DNA from: Talinum fruticosum
Taxonomy: Eukaryota > Streptophyta > Magnoliopsida > Caryophyllales > Talinaceae
Direction of reading: 5' to 3'
Assembly (NCBI GenBank): GCA_021018815.1
Contig: JAITYX010000089.1
Span: 1,426,001 to 1,490,000, forward strand
DNA length: 64,000 bases
The notes beneath the pieces are model-generated. The model had not been told where the DNA came from. It ran no database searches and saw only the letters and a program-made list of their open reading frames with translations. Made by a program: the position numbers and the translations under genes. This document shows, one piece after another, positions 48,441-60,713 of this stretch. How positions within the stretch are numbered: the first letter of the stretch is position 1; every line of letters begins with the position of its first letter.

Positions 48441-50524
48441 TCAGTGGATAAGGTACGTTAACGCCAGCGCCACCAACATCAACGCATATGCAATCCCTTG
48501 GTCGATACTCGTCCCTGCAAACACAAACATCAACAAAAGAAGATGAAAATGAATGTTAATTACCGCATCAACTACTAAATAATCCTTAAATTCATAATCC
48601 CGATTGGCATCTTTAAAGAACGAAAGTATGTCGTGAACTAGTTGAAAGACAAAAAAGCAGGGTTTGAAGAGACGCCTAAGAAAAATGGATATCACACTGT
48701 CATTGGCAACAAAATGTAAATTGGCATGGTGAAATCTTTCCCTTGATCACAAAAGCAGCTTTCATTAAAATGCAGCTCAAACAAAGGCAGGAAAGGCAGG
48801 CAAGAGGGGACAGAAACCCAATCTCCATAGGAACTACCCATCCCGGTGGGGATGGCGATGATCACCACATGCAGGAGGAATGTCCAAAAAGAATTGCCCC
48901 CAGCAATGAATTGATCACGTATTGCACAACAAGTTTCAAAAATGATGCACAAAAAATTAAAAATTAGAATTGTTAATGATTTTTCAGTATCCAGTTTGCA
49001 ATTATGATAGTATAAGGTGATAAAATATGTCCAGATCTTTGAATTTCTAATCCCTTTCTCATTCTAGAAAAGGGGAATGAGATCTTCATGGGAAAATGGG
49101 GTCCGCTAGGATTAGGAATGGAGATGAAATGTGATGCTGACAAGGATAAGGCAAGGGAGGGGATAGAAAGTGGGAATTGATGGCATGAATAGGGACTACC
49201 TATATGACCCATTGACATCCTAAATAACAATTTGCAAATTGCAAATAATATTGAAATTTAAATGGCATGGTTCCATTCTATAACCCCTCCCCGGTACTCG
49301 TCTCTATATATGCGCCAAGGCTGCTGATGGATAGACAAAAGGGTAACATAGGGGAGGATTTAGAGAATTAAAAAAGAATTACACGGGACTACAATATATA
49401 TAATTTGTAACCCTGCCCAACCCCGCCCCCAACCACACAAAAAAAAGGCCTTCCATTGGATTCCTTATCCTTTGAAGGGGGGATTTTGCACAATTTCGCA
49501 TACATGATTTGAATGGGAGTTAATTCACAGCAGCCATGCTGACTTTGATTCTGGACCCCCGTTGGGCACCACACAACACAAATCATGAATAAAGGAAATA
49601 TCAAAATCAGGTAGCTTTGACCAAACTTCCCTTGGTTTTCTACCCATCCTTCCAAATTTGCAATGACCAGTCTCCCACATTGAAAGGTAATACCAAGGGT
49701 AAGGTTTAACAACAAACAAACCAAAACTGCCCACAGAAAACAGAGAGAGAAAGTTGCATAGCTCAACATTTCATACTGGGAAGTTTCAGATCTAAAAACC
49801 CATTCTTTACCCAGAATTCACAACCAAGGAAAACTCGAAAGTCCTACATTATACCAGTTCCAAGTACTTAAGACTATTGAAATATCAATTACCACAAATT
49901 TTGCTAATTTCTTCGGTTCTTTCACGCTTTAGTCCTTTTCATTGATGAAATTGTTGAAATCTACAAAAGATAAATTAATTTGATTTTCTGGAGAAACAAT
50001 AGCATAACTATAGACATTGGAATTATCAGTCATTACAGCAATCATCATATCAATTTTCCCAATTTACACCTCCATTGCCATAGATCTATAGGGTAAAGAG
50101 GGTAAAAGAACAATCAACTTTATTGAGTATTCCTCTAAAATATAGATAAAAGAATCATTGTCATTGACAACAAAAATGCATTGAATGTATATGGTAAAAT
50201 TCCTCAATGAAAATCAATCCCAAAATCAACAGGAATAGTGAGGTCTAAAAGCAACCCATTTGCCTACATGATTAATGAGCTAAAAACTCATATTGAATAA
50301 CGTACAGACATTCCATAACCCAAATTGAAGTTTAATCCAACCAAAGTTCAAATCCCCCCCAAAGTCCATGGAAAAACACAGAAAATGAAAGAAAAGGATC
50401 AGATTATAAGAAACGTACCGTCGCTAGTGGGGGCAGGAGCGGGAGCGTGGGAATGGGCTTGAGCCACGGCAAAGATGAGCGCGAAAACAACCAAAACGAC
50501 GAGCGAAGCCTTGGCGCCCTCCAT
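48441..50524 (-). CDS. arabinogalactan peptide (AGP16/20-like), 2 exons
   Basis: Small GPI-anchored cell-surface proteoglycan backbone of 59 residues. Exon 1 is 50524-50419 (106 nt) and exon 2 is 48514-48441 (74 nt), joined in phase 1 across a 1.9-kb intron with GT-AG ends. Residues 1-23 form a signal peptide (MEGAKASLVVLVVFALIFAV...). The mature core HSHAPAPAPTSD carries Ala-Pro repeats, which are hydroxylated and O-glycosylated in this family. The C-terminal hydrophobic segment (GIAYALMLVALALTYLI) is the signal replaced by a GPI anchor; the likely cleavage is around S34-G36. After processing only about 12 residues remain. The frame is complete. The intron is over ten times the coding length. 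Confidence 0.94.
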
Positions 50525-50640
50525 GGTGCTTTTGCTTTCTGTCTCTCAATGGTGGAATGCCGGATCTCTACAGCCTCTCACTCTCTCTCAAAAAGGAAAG
50601 AGAGACGACCAGAGAGGAGAGAGAGGTGACGATACTCGCA
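50525..50640 (-). other. AGP peptide 5' leader, CT/GA-rich
   Basis: Purine-rich on the minus strand (GAGAGAGTGAGAGG...) just upstream of the AGP ATG, the typical leader in this window. Overlapping open frames are low-complexity. Confidence 0.45.
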
Positions 50641-53600
50641 AAGCACACCAACTGTTCGATGATTTGCGTCGAAGGGAAAAATAAGCAAAGAGGGCATGGG
50701 GCGGGCGGAGAGAGGGCGAGATTTATAGCGAGAAGAGAGAGTCTTGTCAATTTTGTTGTGTCGCCTAATTTTACGGGGAGGCCACTAACATTTTTTATCA
50801 TCTCTCAGAAAATTCCGAGGGTTCTCAGGATTTGGGGGCCATCAATTTCCCCCTGTAACGTCTATTAACGGATGAATCCAATGTCCCCCTTCTAAGTTTC
50901 TATTTGTTTTTTATAGCCTAAATTTTCTAACTGTTATTCTATAAAAAAAAAATATATATCGTAGATTTTATATTGATTTTTTAAAATTAACGTCATATTT
51001 TTGTCGTTTCGTTTTCTAAAAAATTAGATTATCTCCACCAAATTATACTATGTTATCATGTTCATGGTATAAATATTGGATTGTAGTGTAATATAAATTT
51101 TAGGTTAAATTCTTGCCTTTCTTGATAATTAATGTTTAAATGGATGATGAACAGAAAAGTTGGTTCTGTTATATCTAAGTTATGAATTATTTGATAATTT
51201 CAAGCTGATAAATTGTTTAAAAGAAAAAAATTTTCCACCATATTTTATTCGATTAATAAATAAAACGGAATATATCCGTACATTTCAACATATTGATTTT
51301 ATAATCCGTTTCGATGGCAAAATTTTGAACTTATAAACCTTAGCAAAATTGGCAAAGTTTGTTTGCCCCTCGAAGTATGCCTTGGGTATCTTGTAATTTA
51401 ATTAATAAATTTAGGGCAAGATTTTCCTCAGTAGATAGCTAAGAAGAAAACTATATATATGCAAAGACTTTGTAAAATTGTTTGCATGAGAGGGATGAGA
51501 CTATTTATGTACAAATTTCAGATTGTATATATTTTTATGAGCATTAATTTTTATATGAGATAATCACATATATGGACTGGTCCTTAGAGTGAAAAATATT
51601 AATAATAAAATCATAAAAAAAAAAAAACTGACCAAAAGGACAAAAAGTGACTGAATCAAATGAGCAGAGCACATGAGAAAAGGGGTGAATTGGGGGCCAT
51701 GTGAAGTCTTGTGTTGCCTTGGAATTTTTGCATCTCTCTCTCTCTCTCATTTCATGTGCTTGGTTGTCTCCAGCATGGACTCAAATCCTTCAAACTGGCC
51801 CATCTCATCTCATCTCATATCACAACTCATGTTCAATAGTGTACTAGATCAACCAAAAGACTCCGGGTGACATCGCGTTCGAATTGGTATATATATCAAT
51901 ATTTATTTTTATTTTCTATTCATTTCAACTTATTTCAACTCATTTCTTCTCGTTTATACTATAACATGCTCATTTCTATGTTTCTTTTTGTTCATTTTTA
52001 CTTATTTTTGTTATTTTTACTGTAATAATTATTTCTATTAATTTTATCAGCCATTTCGAACATACTCTAAGAATTATATAAGAAGTTTTCATCCACGCAA
52101 AGGGAATGTTTTTACCTGTATTATATATTTATGATCCACCTGTATAAATAACTTTTTAAATAACATTGCCTATACTTTTCTGCTTGGTATACAATGTGCT
52201 ACAGTGCAGGCTGTAGGGTGGGCGAAGATGATAAGGCTAATTGGGCTAATGGATGTAGTATGAGGCCCAAATCCCTTTTTCCTTGGGAAATGGGCGTAAG
52301 TGCAATTGGGCTATCCATCACTTTTTCTCCTGACGACAAATACACCTCAATCTCAAGATATCTCATCACCAATATATGCAAATTTGATATTAAACTCCTT
52401 TGCATAATTAACAAGCTTGGCACTTGGAAGACAGTTTCTAAATGCACATATGATTTTTTAATTTGTGTAAGTCAACTTACCGATAAAGTCTTTACGAACA
52501 ACTGTTGATGATGTGGGTTTAAATTTTTACCTACTTTACCTGTTTGTCATCCTTTATAATCACAAATAAAGTCGATTTTTTCTCTTATTGTTGTCTTTTA
52601 CTCGTCTTTACTACCCATAAACAAAGGAAAACATAAACATAATGTGGCTAACCGCGGTAGTTAATGGCTACATAGAGAACTGGCTTCATATTAAGCAAAT
52701 ACACATAAAAGCTAATGAAACGAGTAAAAATACTACTAAAGAGGCCAAAGGAAAGCTCCCATGGCAGCGAACTCCTCTTTTGAAGAACATCGCCAATGAT
52801 ATATATAGGAAACCTGTATGACTTCATCGAGCAGTCCGGCTGATGCTCTACCATGGTTTCGTGCTTGGGATTTTGGGTATCTTGGACGGTGAACTAGTGT
52901 CATCATGAAATTATTGTTGTTGCTGTCGTGGTTGTTTGCCCTAGTAAATTTATTAGTTATTGATTTCCCTAGTCAATTTGTTAAAATCTTTTTCGTTAAC
53001 AGTATAGGTATCAAAGTTTAATATATCCATATTTTCGCACTAAGTTTTTTAAAAACAATTATCCGCATGTACAGCTTCTAGTTTTGCTGCATTTTATCAG
53101 CCGATGAGTTCAACTTTTCCATCACTGAAAATCTTTCACTAATCATGTAATTAATTCTCCTCACACCTGACAAACCATCAGTATAAATTACTGGAACAAT
53201 TGCAAGTATCCCATGGGTATTAAGCTCATAATTAACAACACCACAAAATTAACATGATATGAGCAATAAATTTATATATCACATACTGTAAAATCAAGCC
53301 CTGCCATAACAGATCATGTAACTGAGCAAGGTCTGCAACCCGACTCGTGCAGAACCAGACAATCTTCAAGCTGATTTAGTTTTACTCGAATCAGGTTATT
53401 ACTAGCATGCATATAACTGAATCAAATATCATAACAGAAATCATATAGTACTTCTCATCGGTTGGCAATGAATACAGACTAAAAGAATAATCCTACTGCT
53501 TCATGACATGGTCTGGGGAAAGGGAAAAATGTCGAGCACAAAAGTGCACAAAATTGTTAAGACATTCATCGACTCATGTAGGGCTTGAAAAGAATACTCA

Positions 53601-53744
53601 GTATCAATCGCATGTATATATGCATGCCTTTCTCTTTCTTACTACATGCATCTAGCTAGGAAAATGAGTGCGTTTCCTGCTCAGAAATTTCATTGCTACT
53701 TTCTTGCCTATGGGGAACTACAAGGGGAAGGGAGTGAAAGGAAA
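50641..53744. other. intergenic
   Basis: AT-rich. Open frames at 52194-52508 and 52648-52854 do not look like known proteins. Bases 53400-53744 probably include the WRKY 3' UTR. Confidence 0.4.
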
Positions 53745-56439
53745 TTAGGGGAAAAAGTGTGGATTGTCAAAGATGAAATCATGGTCAAAATCACCCTGAT
53801 CAAATGAAAACTCTGGACTTGTTGCTGTTGGAGAGTTGATGTTGGCGGGTGAGGTGGAAGCTGTAGGGACAAATTCTCTCTCCAAATGAGCTTGAGGATC
53901 GAAGTTGCTCATCATAGGACTCACAGAACACGAATATGTGTTAGGGGAGAAGTTACCATGATTAGTGAAGTTATTATTATTACTATTATGAAGAACAGTT
54001 GGGCCTTGGTGAGTGGTAGCCCTAGGGTTTGAAGAGGAGGGGAAGGAAAAAGAAGGGGAATTAAGATAATTGTTGTTAGTGTTAACTGGTCTGATGTCTT
54101 TTTGTTTGTCCGTTTGGAAGTTCCAAATGATTTCATGATACAACTGTTTTTGCTGGTGGTGGGGTGGATAAGGTAGGGTTTGATCAATCGGTTCGAGCTT
54201 AATATCAGCGAGGTTAAGGTTAGGGTTAGGGTTAGGGTTAGGGTTATTAGGGCTCGGGTTAGAAGAGGAAGAAGCAGCTTGAGAACAACTGTGTTTTCCG
54301 CGGTATGTGACTTCAAAGTAGGTAGGATCATCGTCACTTCTCTGCACTTGTTTTGTGGCATAACATCCTTGGATTTGTCTTAGAGTGCACCTGTAATATG
54401 CCCTTCATCCATCAACACAAGTTAATTCCTTGTCATTAGATATTTAAGGGAGAGTCAAAAATATTAACCCCATCTATAAGCACAAACAACTAGATCAGAA
54501 GTCACAAAGATCAAAAAATTCAAACACCACACAAACAGACAATTAGTAATAGGCCTCAAAAATGCACTGGAAGTGCCACAAAATCATGATACACGACAGC
54601 CCTTCATTCTTTCACCACCTTTGATTTTTCATTAATTAGTGGAAATCAAGGAGATTGATGGAACAAAGCTGGCAATAAGGAGTAAAGCTCTCCTATCACA
54701 TCACAAATTTTTGCGCTAGTAAGACTTGAACACTTGAAACAATGCTTAAGGGGAACAAATGGTTTGAGAAAACAGACTGTAATCAAATTTAACCTAAAAA
54801 TTAGGTCTAAAATGACAGTGTATATATATTTATTTTCCTTGTTTTTTTTGGGACATGGATATAGCTGGTCTAACAACATCTGACAGTAGATCTAAACTCA
54901 GATTTCTTCCACCAAGTCTCACAGGTTTACAATTTAAATCACGCAACATTCACTTATATATATACTTATCTCTGTGTTTACAACTGTGCACATCTTGATC
55001 AGTAAAAGGCATATATATGTGTATCCTTCAACAGATGATTCTACGCCTATACACTGAATGCCTACGAATCAACACTGATTGTCAAACGAATGAATAACAT
55101 GGACAACTTCTAGTAATACGATCACATCTAAACATGTCTAACATGCAGATACCGCCGTGAGTTGCAAAGTAGACCATTTCGATCCTCAATATATAAGTTA
55201 ATAACAAAATGAACACTGAACATTCCTTCTAATAAATTCCCAACAGATTGAATGAGTGGCAAGTAGAGGTAATAATTTAACGATCTCTAATAAAGGATTA
55301 TTGCTTTAAACCACCAGAGTATCATAATTAACAAGCTTTCATCAATTTGATTACTGAATTAACAAGAGACAATTAAAGAACATGCTTGCTAATTCTGTTG
55401 TTTTATTAATTATTATCATTTATGTAGTCAATATCTTAGCCTTGATATATAGATGATGGAGAGTACACAGATTATTCATTTGATTGATCATGAAGTTCAT
55501 CATATACCCATACATGTGTATTTATATTCCTTCTCAGAAATCTCTCTCAGGCTACGGATTATGTTCATTCTAAGAAAATTCAAATACGAAGCATTGCTAA
55601 TGACATCTTTACTTGCACGATAAATGCTGTCTGGATTTAGATTTCTCAATGTGCCGTCCCACTTTGTGGTTTTCAAACAACGCTATGTACTACTATACAT
55701 AGAATATTTACTTGTGAACTACAAAGCAGATAAGCGGGGGAGGGAGGGGAGTTTTTCATTCTTGTAAGAAAGAAAGAAAAAGAAGTAGGTCGTCGAGATT
55801 TTATAGTAAATTACCTTGGATATTTGGCTCCATGGATGTCCTTTTGCCCATATTTCCTCCAGTTGTAGCCATCTTCAATTGGTTGTTCAAGTCCACTGCT
55901 TGAACAACCAGGCATCTTTTTCTCTCCAACGGGAAAAGCTTTCTACTAACATATGTAAAGAGTGTATGTTTAAGCAAACAACCCTTTAATGTCAATTAAC
56001 AAAAACAACGGTTTGTTGTGTTAATTAAAGTAATTAAGCATATATAGTGTGTGTTAATTAAAAGTAGATCTACATTAAATACCGATAATATAAAAGCTCA
56101 CCTTTTTCTAAGTTCATCTTTTTGGTCAGGATCTTTGAAATCTCCGTCAGAATCTTGACTTTTAGGGCTCCCACAAAATGAGAGCGGAGAATCAACCGTT
56201 CCAGTAGGTATTTGTTGAGGTAGCTGATAAATGGGATCGGACTGTAAGATTGTAATCGACTTGTCAAAGCAAGCTAAGATCTTTTGTATCATCAACTCTT
56301 GCGCCCCATTCGAAGAAGATGGCTGAGCCTTGAAGAAAATCAATTGAAGCTGCTTAGCTACATCTCTCCCTTGGATTAGCTCATTCATTAGCATTCTCTG
56401 AACCGATTCACTCACATTATTACTCTCCATCTGATACAT
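53745..56439 (-). CDS. group III WRKY transcription factor, apparent frameshift before the WRKY domain
   Basis: Nuclear W-box-binding factor, probably in the WRKY30/41/46/53 branch (stress, salicylate, senescence). Exons are 56439-56102 (or start at the second ATG, 56430), 55942-55815 and 54402-53745, with GT-AG introns. Exon 1 gives the family's leucine-rich N-terminus (SVQRMLMNELIQGRDVAKQL) and basic KDELRKR. Exon 2 encodes IEDGYNWRKYGQKDIHGAKY. Exon 3 starts AYYRCTLRQIQGC and gives C-X7-C-X23-H-X-C (...RGKHSC), the group III zinc finger. The tail is Asn/Pro/Ser-rich and ends acidic (GDFDHDFIFDNPHFFP). As written, the exon 1 frame does not enter the WRKY frame. One more base in the T5 run at 55917-55921, or one in the A5 run at the exon 1 donor, restores it to about 374 residues. 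The intron between the WRKYGQK and finger halves is at the position conserved in the family. Confidence 0.92.
54214..54243. repeat. telomere-like hexamer repeat inside the WRKY coding exon
   Basis: Four perfect TTAGGG units (54220-54243), preceded by one TTAAGG. On the coding strand they read AACCCT and encode the Asn-Pro repeat (NPNPNPN) just after the zinc finger. The plant telomere repeat is TTTAGGG, so this is a coding microsatellite, not a telomere remnant. Confidence 0.85.
54403..55814 (-). other. WRKY intron 2
   Basis: A 1.4-kb intron splitting the WRKY domain between the WRKYGQK half and the zinc-finger half. No other gene recognised inside. Confidence 0.75.
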
Positions 56440-56631
56440 TCATACAAAACCCAGAAAACTAATTAAAACATTCATTCATATGATACATCACAGACTTAAA
56501 TTTGCAGAAATTCAACATTGAAAAATCCACAACATTTTCTGTTTAAAAAGGTAACTGTCGACCACTCAAGCTGCAAGTTGTATAACTATTCAGAGGAAGT
56601 GGGCAACCCATATGAGTAAAATAAACACTAC

Positions 56632-56632
<1 letters not shown>

Positions 56633-56672
<40 letters not shown>
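56633..56672. repeat. (GA)n microsatellite in the WRKY 5' leader
   Basis: GA run of about 20 units, roughly 200 bases upstream of the WRKY ATG on its transcribed side. Confidence 0.92.
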
Positions 56673-56675
<3 letters not shown>

Positions 56676-57103
56676 AGCCTTTCCAGGGGTTGAAAACTTC
56701 AGCATGAGAAGTCTCTGAGATTCCAGAGAGAGAGAGAGCCTGTAGAGGAGGAGAAGACCGTGGTTGGTTAGAGAGAGAAAGCTGTAACTCCTGCTAATAA
56801 TATGTTTTCCATTATTTCTTCCTGGGTCAAATGGGATTCCCTCACCCATTTCTTGAATTGGGGTTGGATGAGAAGGAGAGGGGTGGGGGAGGGAGGAGAG
56901 AGAAAGTAAAGGGAATCAAATAATTGAAGAAGAAGTGATCCAACTGTGAGTGACTGACTGGCTGAGAATTCAAAGTTTTTTCCTTCACTTGCGCGTTTTG
57001 TTCCTCCTCCCTATAAATTGTGGGCATTAATCAATGAATGATTAACGTTAATCTTTACTTAATAATGACACCCCATTAATGAGCTTCCTGTTTTTTGATA
57101 AAA

Positions 57104-57111
57104 TGACGTCA
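57104..57111. promoter_or_regulatory. TGACGTCA (TGA-factor/CRE-type palindrome) upstream of the WRKY gene
   Basis: Perfect palindrome about 665 bases upstream of the WRKY ATG. TGACG elements bind TGA bZIP factors that mediate salicylate induction, which fits a group III WRKY. A W-box core (TTGACC on the minus strand) also occurs near 56824-56830, allowing WRKY auto- or cross-regulation. Function is inferred. Confidence 0.45.
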
Positions 57112-57831
57112 GATTTCAAACCCTTGCTTACGTTCACACTGACATGTCACCCACTCAAATCAAGACTCTAGACTCCTATACTCTACCTCCAAATTCCAAT
57201 ACACATGTTAGAAATTTCAAGTTTTACTGTTTTCTTTTTGAATTTTGGTTGGGACTTTGGTTTGGGAGTCACTAGTGATTCAAAAGGATACAGATACCTT
57301 TCAGATAACATTTTTAACAATTCGGATAAACGATCTTTTAAAAAGATGTTATAAATATCGAAACACGTATCTTTTTATATTAGTCAAAACAGTAACTTTA
57401 TATCTTAATCAATTTGTACAAGTATACTAATACTAGTTTAAGTGTCGTAAATCGAGATTTTCTTTGATAATAACTTATTTCAACGTCTAATGAATCCAAC
57501 CTGTTTAATATTCTAGGCCTCTTATATCACCTCTTTATATAGGGGTTAGTGTAAGTTATGTGGTAATCTAACATAAGTAAAACACATACACATAATTTTA
57601 TCGACAATAACGACAACCATTATCGATCGATTTCAAAAAATTTAGATGTTGGCAACTCCAATTGCACCCACTAATTCTAATGTCTATCCCTAGTATATGA
57701 AACACGTTTCTATTCAATGAATATATATCATTTTATAAATTAAGAATGGTCTCACTAGAGATAGAGATAGAGATAGAGAGAGAGAGAGAGCTATGCATGC
57801 TCATGGGAGGAAGAGAAGAGAGGAAACAAAG

Positions 57832-57880
<49 letters not shown>

Positions 57881-59178
57881 CCCTTATTCCTTTTTCTGTG
57901 AAAAAAGTAGGAATGGAAAATTGGTATGTGGTATTATTATAGCAATTAATATAATAAATCATGATTTATTAAATTAAAATTACATAATTACAACATGCAT
58001 GCATGCTTATATTGTAGGCTAGCTAGCTTGGGCATAGGAATACCTACCTACCTAGCTGGCATAGGCCACCAATCCCATGCCTTCTTGTCCTAATTTAAAC
58101 CCTAACTATTAATCTAATTTCATTAAGAGATTAATGCCCCAAATTACAAACAAAGAAAAATCTTAACAAAGAAATTAATATAAATTAATATCCTTGGAAC
58201 TTTCCTCTTTCAATTATATATATATGTCTATGGATTTTTATATAATTATAATTTTTTTCATGTGAATATCCTTTCTTACTTCGTGCAATAATTTAATATA
58301 AGGTAAGATTCAATTTTTAGACCTCTCATTCTAAAAAATTTTAATATCATATAATAGAACCAACTTCACCAAAAACTTACACTAATGGTATGAAGAAAGG
58401 CCCATGGTATGTTGTATATTGTAAGTCGCTTTTTTTTTTTTTTTTTTACCTGAATACAATATGACTGAAAAAATTATTGTCGAAAACCTGAATTCGAATT
58501 CACCGCATTTTTTTTAGGTTAAAAAGAAAGAATGTATAATAGGATCGAATCTAGAGAAGATGGTTTAATTTAGAATATTTCAATTGAGAACTTTTGGTGT
58601 GAGGCCATGCATGTAAATAACAGGCAAAGGATGCTTATCTAATCAACTTGATTACTAAATATGGATTATTAAATTGCCCCACTAATCAACTTGGCTATAT
58701 AATTAATTTCAAATTAAGAAAAGGCGGCATTGGATTGGCCCAAATTAAGATGTTTGTGTCCACCAACTCATGGATTAGTCATAATTACGGTTGCTAATAA
58801 CTCCTACAATTTAATTTAATTTGGAATTTAATCATTGAAAATGGCCTTCCACTCTTCCCAATTAATGCGGAAATAGAAGAGATAATATGATCACTCCAAA
58901 ATAATAATTAAAAAAGCATGTGTTCGTATAATTAATCTGCATGATGAGGTTAGTGGCAAGATTCCATGTGCCTCATTAATTGTTAATTATTTTGATTAAT
59001 CTTATTAATATCGTTATTAATAATATTCATACGATCCACGGCGGCCAACAACAGAATTTCAAATCCATGATTTGATCAGAGGCTTTAATAAATTTCTAGT
59101 GTCTTCAAAAATTTTATCTATTAATTTGATTTTTTAATAAAAGCACATTATTTTTCATTTTCTAATATAGATAATCAC
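57112..59178. other. intergenic
   Basis: AT-rich. Contains (AT)n at 57833-57877 and a short GA run at 57759-57790. A miR2111-like word at 58933 lacks a foldback. No gene recognised. Confidence 0.4.
57833..57877. repeat. (AT)n microsatellite
   Basis: About 22 AT units. Confidence 0.92.
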
Positions 59179-59619
59179 TAGGGTCCTGTTCGGCAATAGT
59201 GTGTGGACTAGTTTTTACCATTTTAATCAAGTTAAAATACTAATCAAGCAAATATTAGCGTTCGAGTAAGGTAGTGTTTTAATTAACATTTGCGATACCT
59301 TTTAGCGTTTCAAGCGAGTGTTTACGAAAAGTTAAGAATATTAGTTTTTCACATTTAAAAGTAGCGTTTCATATTTTTTTATAAAAAAATCCTTTCATTA
59401 ATTAATATTTGGTAAATTATCCATATCCTTTTATGTTAATTTACAATAATCAACTAATTCAACCACTAAATTTATTGAACATATTTATTCAACCGCTCAA
59501 TTGAACAGCTATCCGCTAACACTTAAAATTTAACGAGTTATCGATTACACAAACGAGTTATCAGCTACACAAATAGCTATCCGATATTCAAACGAGCTTA
59601 TTTTGCCGTACGGGGCCTA
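59179..59619 (+). mobile_element. dispersed inverted-repeat element, copy 2 (441 bp)
   Basis: The left end TAGGGTCCTGTTCGGCAA and the reverse complement of the right end (TAGGCCCCGTACGGCAAA) form an imperfect terminal inverted repeat. The interior is collinear with 11291-11684. No coding capacity and no clear target duplication, so it is a non-autonomous DNA element of unassigned superfamily. Confidence 0.7.
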
Positions 59620-60666
59620 GACAACATAGTTTTGAAAATTCTAGTTTCTTTGACCAAAAAATACCTATCTAAAAATATTTACTGGTTTAGTGTGTAACGG
59701 ATGAAATGGATATAGAATTTTTACTAATAACACGTGATGAAATTAAATAGAAAATATTAAATATTAGCAGAAAAATAGAGGTTTTGGTTTAACAATTAAA
59801 ATTGATCAATTGTAAGAAATCAATATATTTTTAGTATATTTTTTATTCTTAAATATAGAGGTTTTGAATTTATATATACGTTCGCATCATTATTGTGTTG
59901 TGAAATATTGAAATACATACTTATAATTGCTTCTATTAATTGTTATTTCCAAAATTGGAAATTTTTTAAAAATTAATCTTTATAAATTTTAAAAGCCATT
60001 GAGCCGAATAAGTATAATTTGTTTGTGACAGCTCATTCGACTTTCTGTAATCTTTTAAAAAATTTCTACTCATTATACTCCATGAGCAATTAATTCATCT
60101 TAAACTTCATTATACAGTGATGAATTAAATAAAGTCAAAGTCTAACAACCAAATTTAATCATCAAATAATAAAATACTAGTAATAATATGTCACAGTAGA
60201 CACGAGTAAACATTTATTGCACTAATCAATATCAAATATTACAATTACCTCTTTATTATCCGTTTTTTTTTATTTGGCAGAGTAATTACTACACATACAT
60301 ATAGTTTAGTAAGATTTTAACGACAAAAATCGAGCATCTTTTACTAGACTATCCTTGTAAATTTTTTGTTTTCTTAATTTATTTTCTACATGTGTTAATA
60401 TCAATAAATATTCGTAAAATTTTTACAAGACCATATTAATTTGGTAATACATTAGTAGTTAATGTTATGGGGCAATTCGATTATTTCTAGATTGAATCTT
60501 CAAACTTTCAATACGAATCTTAACTAACTAATAAAATATTCAGCTACAGTATTCTTACTTTGTTTTTTGTTTCCCTGATAGTAATACAGCCTGAATGGCT
60601 AATGCAGCTTTTGTCTGTCGCCAATGTTGCACAAGCGAGCCGGCACCCAACAACGATCTCCGCATC

Positions 60667-60713
<47 letters not shown>

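Noticed and set aside
52194..52854. Two modest open frames between the AGP and WRKY genes
   Set aside because: No recognisable domain, no leader or splice context, and composition like the surrounding intergenic DNA.
54180..54383. VRVRVRV-type frame on the plus strand
   Set aside because: Antisense shadow of the Asn-Pro coding repeat.
58933..58953. Word resembling miR2111 (TAATCTGCAT..TGAGGTT)
   Set aside because: About 17 of 21 bases match, but no complementary arm lies within a few hundred bases on either side, so there is no precursor.
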